This document shows, in pieces, positions 5,337 to 7,063 of a stretch of 7,063 nt of DNA. A model generated the notes under the pieces. That model was not told the origin of the DNA. It ran no database searches and saw only the letters and a program-made list of their open reading frames with translations. The stretch covers positions 1 through 7,063 of the forward strand of contig CAYZYS010000105.1 in assembly GCA_964482605.1 (NCBI GenBank), written 5' to 3'. The position numbers and the translations under genes were made by a program. This DNA comes from Bacteroides_F sp964482605. Its GTDB lineage: Bacteria; Bacillota; Clostridia; Lachnospirales; Lachnospiraceae. Every line of letters starts with the position of its first letter. Positions within the stretch are counted from its first letter, which is position 1.

Positions 5337-7063
5337 ATGGAGAAAATTGTTGACAATATGGATGCGTTGAACGAAAAAATCGCTGAAATCCGTGAAGCAC
5401 AGCGTATTTTTTCGACCTACACCCAGGAACAGGTGGACGCAATATTCAAGGCTGCCGCACTTGCCGCCAACAAAGCCAGGATACCTTTGGCAAAGATGGC
5501 CGTTGAGGAGACAGGAATGGGCATAGTCGAGGATAAGGTAATCAAGAACCACTACGCTTCCGAGTACATTTACAACAAGTACAAGGATACCAAGACATGC
5601 GGGGTGCTTGAGGAGGACCTGTCCTTTGGTACCAAGAGAATTGCCGAGCCAATCGGCGTTGTCGCCGCGGTAATACCTACCACCAACCCTACATCAACTG
5701 CAATCTTCAAGACACTCATCTGCTTAAAGACCCGCAACGGAATCATCATAAGCCCGCACCCAAGGGCAAAGAAATCCACGATTGCCGCTGCAAAGGTTGT
5801 GCTTGATGCCGCTGTTGCAGCAGGCGCACCTAAGGGAATCATCGGGTGGATTGACGTTCCTTCAATTGAGATGACCACAACCGTAATGAAGGAGGCTGAC
5901 ATCATCCTCGCAACGGGCGGACCTGGAATGGTCAAGTCAGCTTACTCATCAGGAAAGCCGGCACTCGGCGTTGGTGCAGGCAACACTCCTGCCGTATTTG
6001 ATAAGACCTGCGACATCAAGCTCGCAGTCAATTCCGTAATACATTCCAAGACATTTGACAATGGCATGATTTGTGCATCAGAGCAATCCGTGATTGTCGA
6101 TAAATCCATATATGATGCAGTAAAGAAGGAATTTCAGTATAGGGGCTGCTACTTCCTGCAGGGCGCAGAGCTTGACAAGGTGAGGAAGACCATCATCATC
6201 AACGGTGCCCTTAACGCAAAGATTGTTGGACAGAAGGCAGCAACAATTGCTGAGCTTGCCGGTGTCAAGGTTCCTGAGACAACCAAGATACTCATCGGCG
6301 AGGTAACAAGCGTCGAGTTGTCTGAGGAATTTGCGCACGAGAAGCTCTCACCTGTACTTGCAATGTACAAGTCGGAAAGCTTCGATGATGCAATTGCCAA
6401 GGCTGCACAGCTCATTGCTGACGGCGGATATGGACACACATCATCACTTTATATCAATGTTGCCACTGAGAAAGACAAGATTGCACAGTTCTCCGAGGCA
6501 ATGAAGACCTGCCGAATCGTGATTAACACTCCTTCCTCCCACGGTGGAATCGGTGATTTGTATAACTTCAACATGGCACCGTCCCTCACCCTGGGCTGCG
6601 GTTCCTGGGGCGGTAACTCCGTCTCCGAAAATGTTGGCGTTAAGCACCTTCTTAACATTAAGACCGTCGCAGAGAGGAGAGAAAACATGCTTTGGTTTAG
6701 GGCACCTGAAAAGGTATACTTCAGAAAGGGATGCCTGCCTGTTGCACTTGATGAGCTCGGAACAATCATGGGCAAGAAAAAGGCATTCATCGTAACAGAC
6801 CGTTACCTGTACACAAGCGGTTCAACCAAGTGCATCACCGAAAAGCTTGATGCAATGGGAATCACACACACCACATTTTACAATGTAACACCTGACCCGA
6901 CACTCGCCTGCGCAAAGGAAGGACTTTCACAGATGAAGCTGTTCGAGCCTGACGTGATAATTGCAGTCGGCGGCGGTTCACCAATGGATGCAGCCAAGAT
7001 AATGTGGGTAATGTATGAGCACCCGGAGGTTGATTTCATGGATATGGCAATGCGCTTCATGGA
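5337..7063 (+). CDS. adhE: Bifunctional aldehyde-alcohol dehydrogenase AdhE (3' end beyond window)
   Basis: The open frame runs from ATG at 5337 to the window edge: 575 codons of a protein usually about 870 residues long. AdhE reduces acetyl-CoA to acetaldehyde and then ethanol, using two NADH, and often assembles into cytoplasmic spirosome filaments. The N-terminal CoA-acylating aldehyde dehydrogenase half (about 1-440) has the catalytic cysteine C246 in DNGMICASEQS, preceded by GVGAGNTPAVFD (211-222), with conserved E335 (HEKLSPVLAMY) and H367 (GHTSSLY). A linker follows at about 440-460. The iron-dependent alcohol dehydrogenase half then begins, with the NAD-binding GGGSPMDAAK at 545-554. 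The iron-binding histidines should lie past the edge. AGGAGGG (5322-5328), 8 nt upstream, fixes the start. A consensus promoter and a Rex operator precede the gene, so expression should rise with excess NADH. I see no frameshift or missing catalytic residue in the visible part. Confidence 0.96.
   Translation, partial: MEKIVDNMDALNEKIAEIREAQRIFSTYTQEQVDAIFKAAALAANKARIPLAKMAVEETGMGIVEDKVIKNHYASEYIYNKYKDTKTCGVLEEDLSFGTKRIAEPIGVVAAVIPTTNPTSTAIFKTLICLKTRNGIIISPHPRAKKSTIAAAKVVLDAAVAAGAPKGIIGWIDVPSIEMTTTVMKEADIILATGGPGMVKSAYSSGKPALGVGAGNTPAVFDKTCDIKLAVNSVIHSKTFDNGMICASEQSVIVDKSIYDAVKKEFQYRGCYFLQGAELDKVRKTIIINGALNAKIVGQKAATIAELAGVKVPETTKILIGEVTSVELSEEFAHEKLSPVLAMYKSESFDDAIAKAAQLIADGGYGHTSSLYINVATEKDKIAQFSEAMKTCRIVINTPSSHGGIGDLYNFNMAPSLTLGCGSWGGNSVSENVGVKHLLNIKTVAERRENMLWFRAPEKVYFRKGCLPVALDELGTIMGKKKAFIVTDRYLYTSGSTKCITEKLDAMGITHTTFYNVTPDPTLACAKEGLSQMKLFEPDVIIAVGGGSPMDAAKIMWVMYEHPEVDFMDMAMRFM

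Noticed and set aside
5570..6790. Minus-strand open frames within adhE
   Set aside because: They are antisense shadows of a highly conserved enzyme; none has homology I recognise or a credible start signal.

Overview
The window looks like a chromosomal segment of an anaerobic, probably motile Firmicute, most likely a Lachnospiraceae member. The grounds are a DUF3881-type protein (a family I know mainly from Lachnospiraceae), strong AGGAGG-type ribosome sites, sigma-A consensus promoters, a clostridial Rex operator and a fermentative bifunctional AdhE. The genus cannot be fixed from the sequence alone.

Layout. A divergent control region at 5118-5336 splits the window. To its left everything is on the minus strand, in transcription order: an HD-GYP domain protein (5117-4059, probable cyclic-di-GMP phosphodiesterase), a DUF3881 protein 22 nt downstream (4036-3089), a methyl-accepting chemotaxis protein with an extracellular Cache-like sensor (2975-1239), tRNA-Arg(CCT) with its own near-consensus promoter (1176-1105), a terminator hairpin (1083-1047), an AEC-family membrane transporter (1009-68) and a final hairpin (46-15). 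To its right, on the plus strand, is the first two thirds of adhE (5337 to the window edge), which no stop codon closes within the window.

How the parts relate. The HD-GYP and DUF3881 genes are close enough to form an operon, and the chemoreceptor may be co-transcribed, because I see no terminator in the 113-nt gap. This puts a second-messenger enzyme, an unknown protein and a chemotaxis sensor side by side, which suggests a motility or lifestyle role, but that is inference. adhE is driven by a perfect TTGACA-N17-TATAAT promoter. A perfect 18-bp Rex operator lies on the predicted transcription start, so the gene should be switched on when NADH/NAD+ is high, as expected for an ethanol-forming NADH sink.

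I found no CRISPR array, insertion sequence, phage gene or defence system. The most useful observations are regulatory: the Rex operator and nested dyad at adhE, a dyad over the opposing HD-GYP promoter, strand-polarised hairpins, and an AEC gene with almost no room for its own promoter. The most plausible unknown biology is the DUF3881 protein beside the HD-GYP enzyme.
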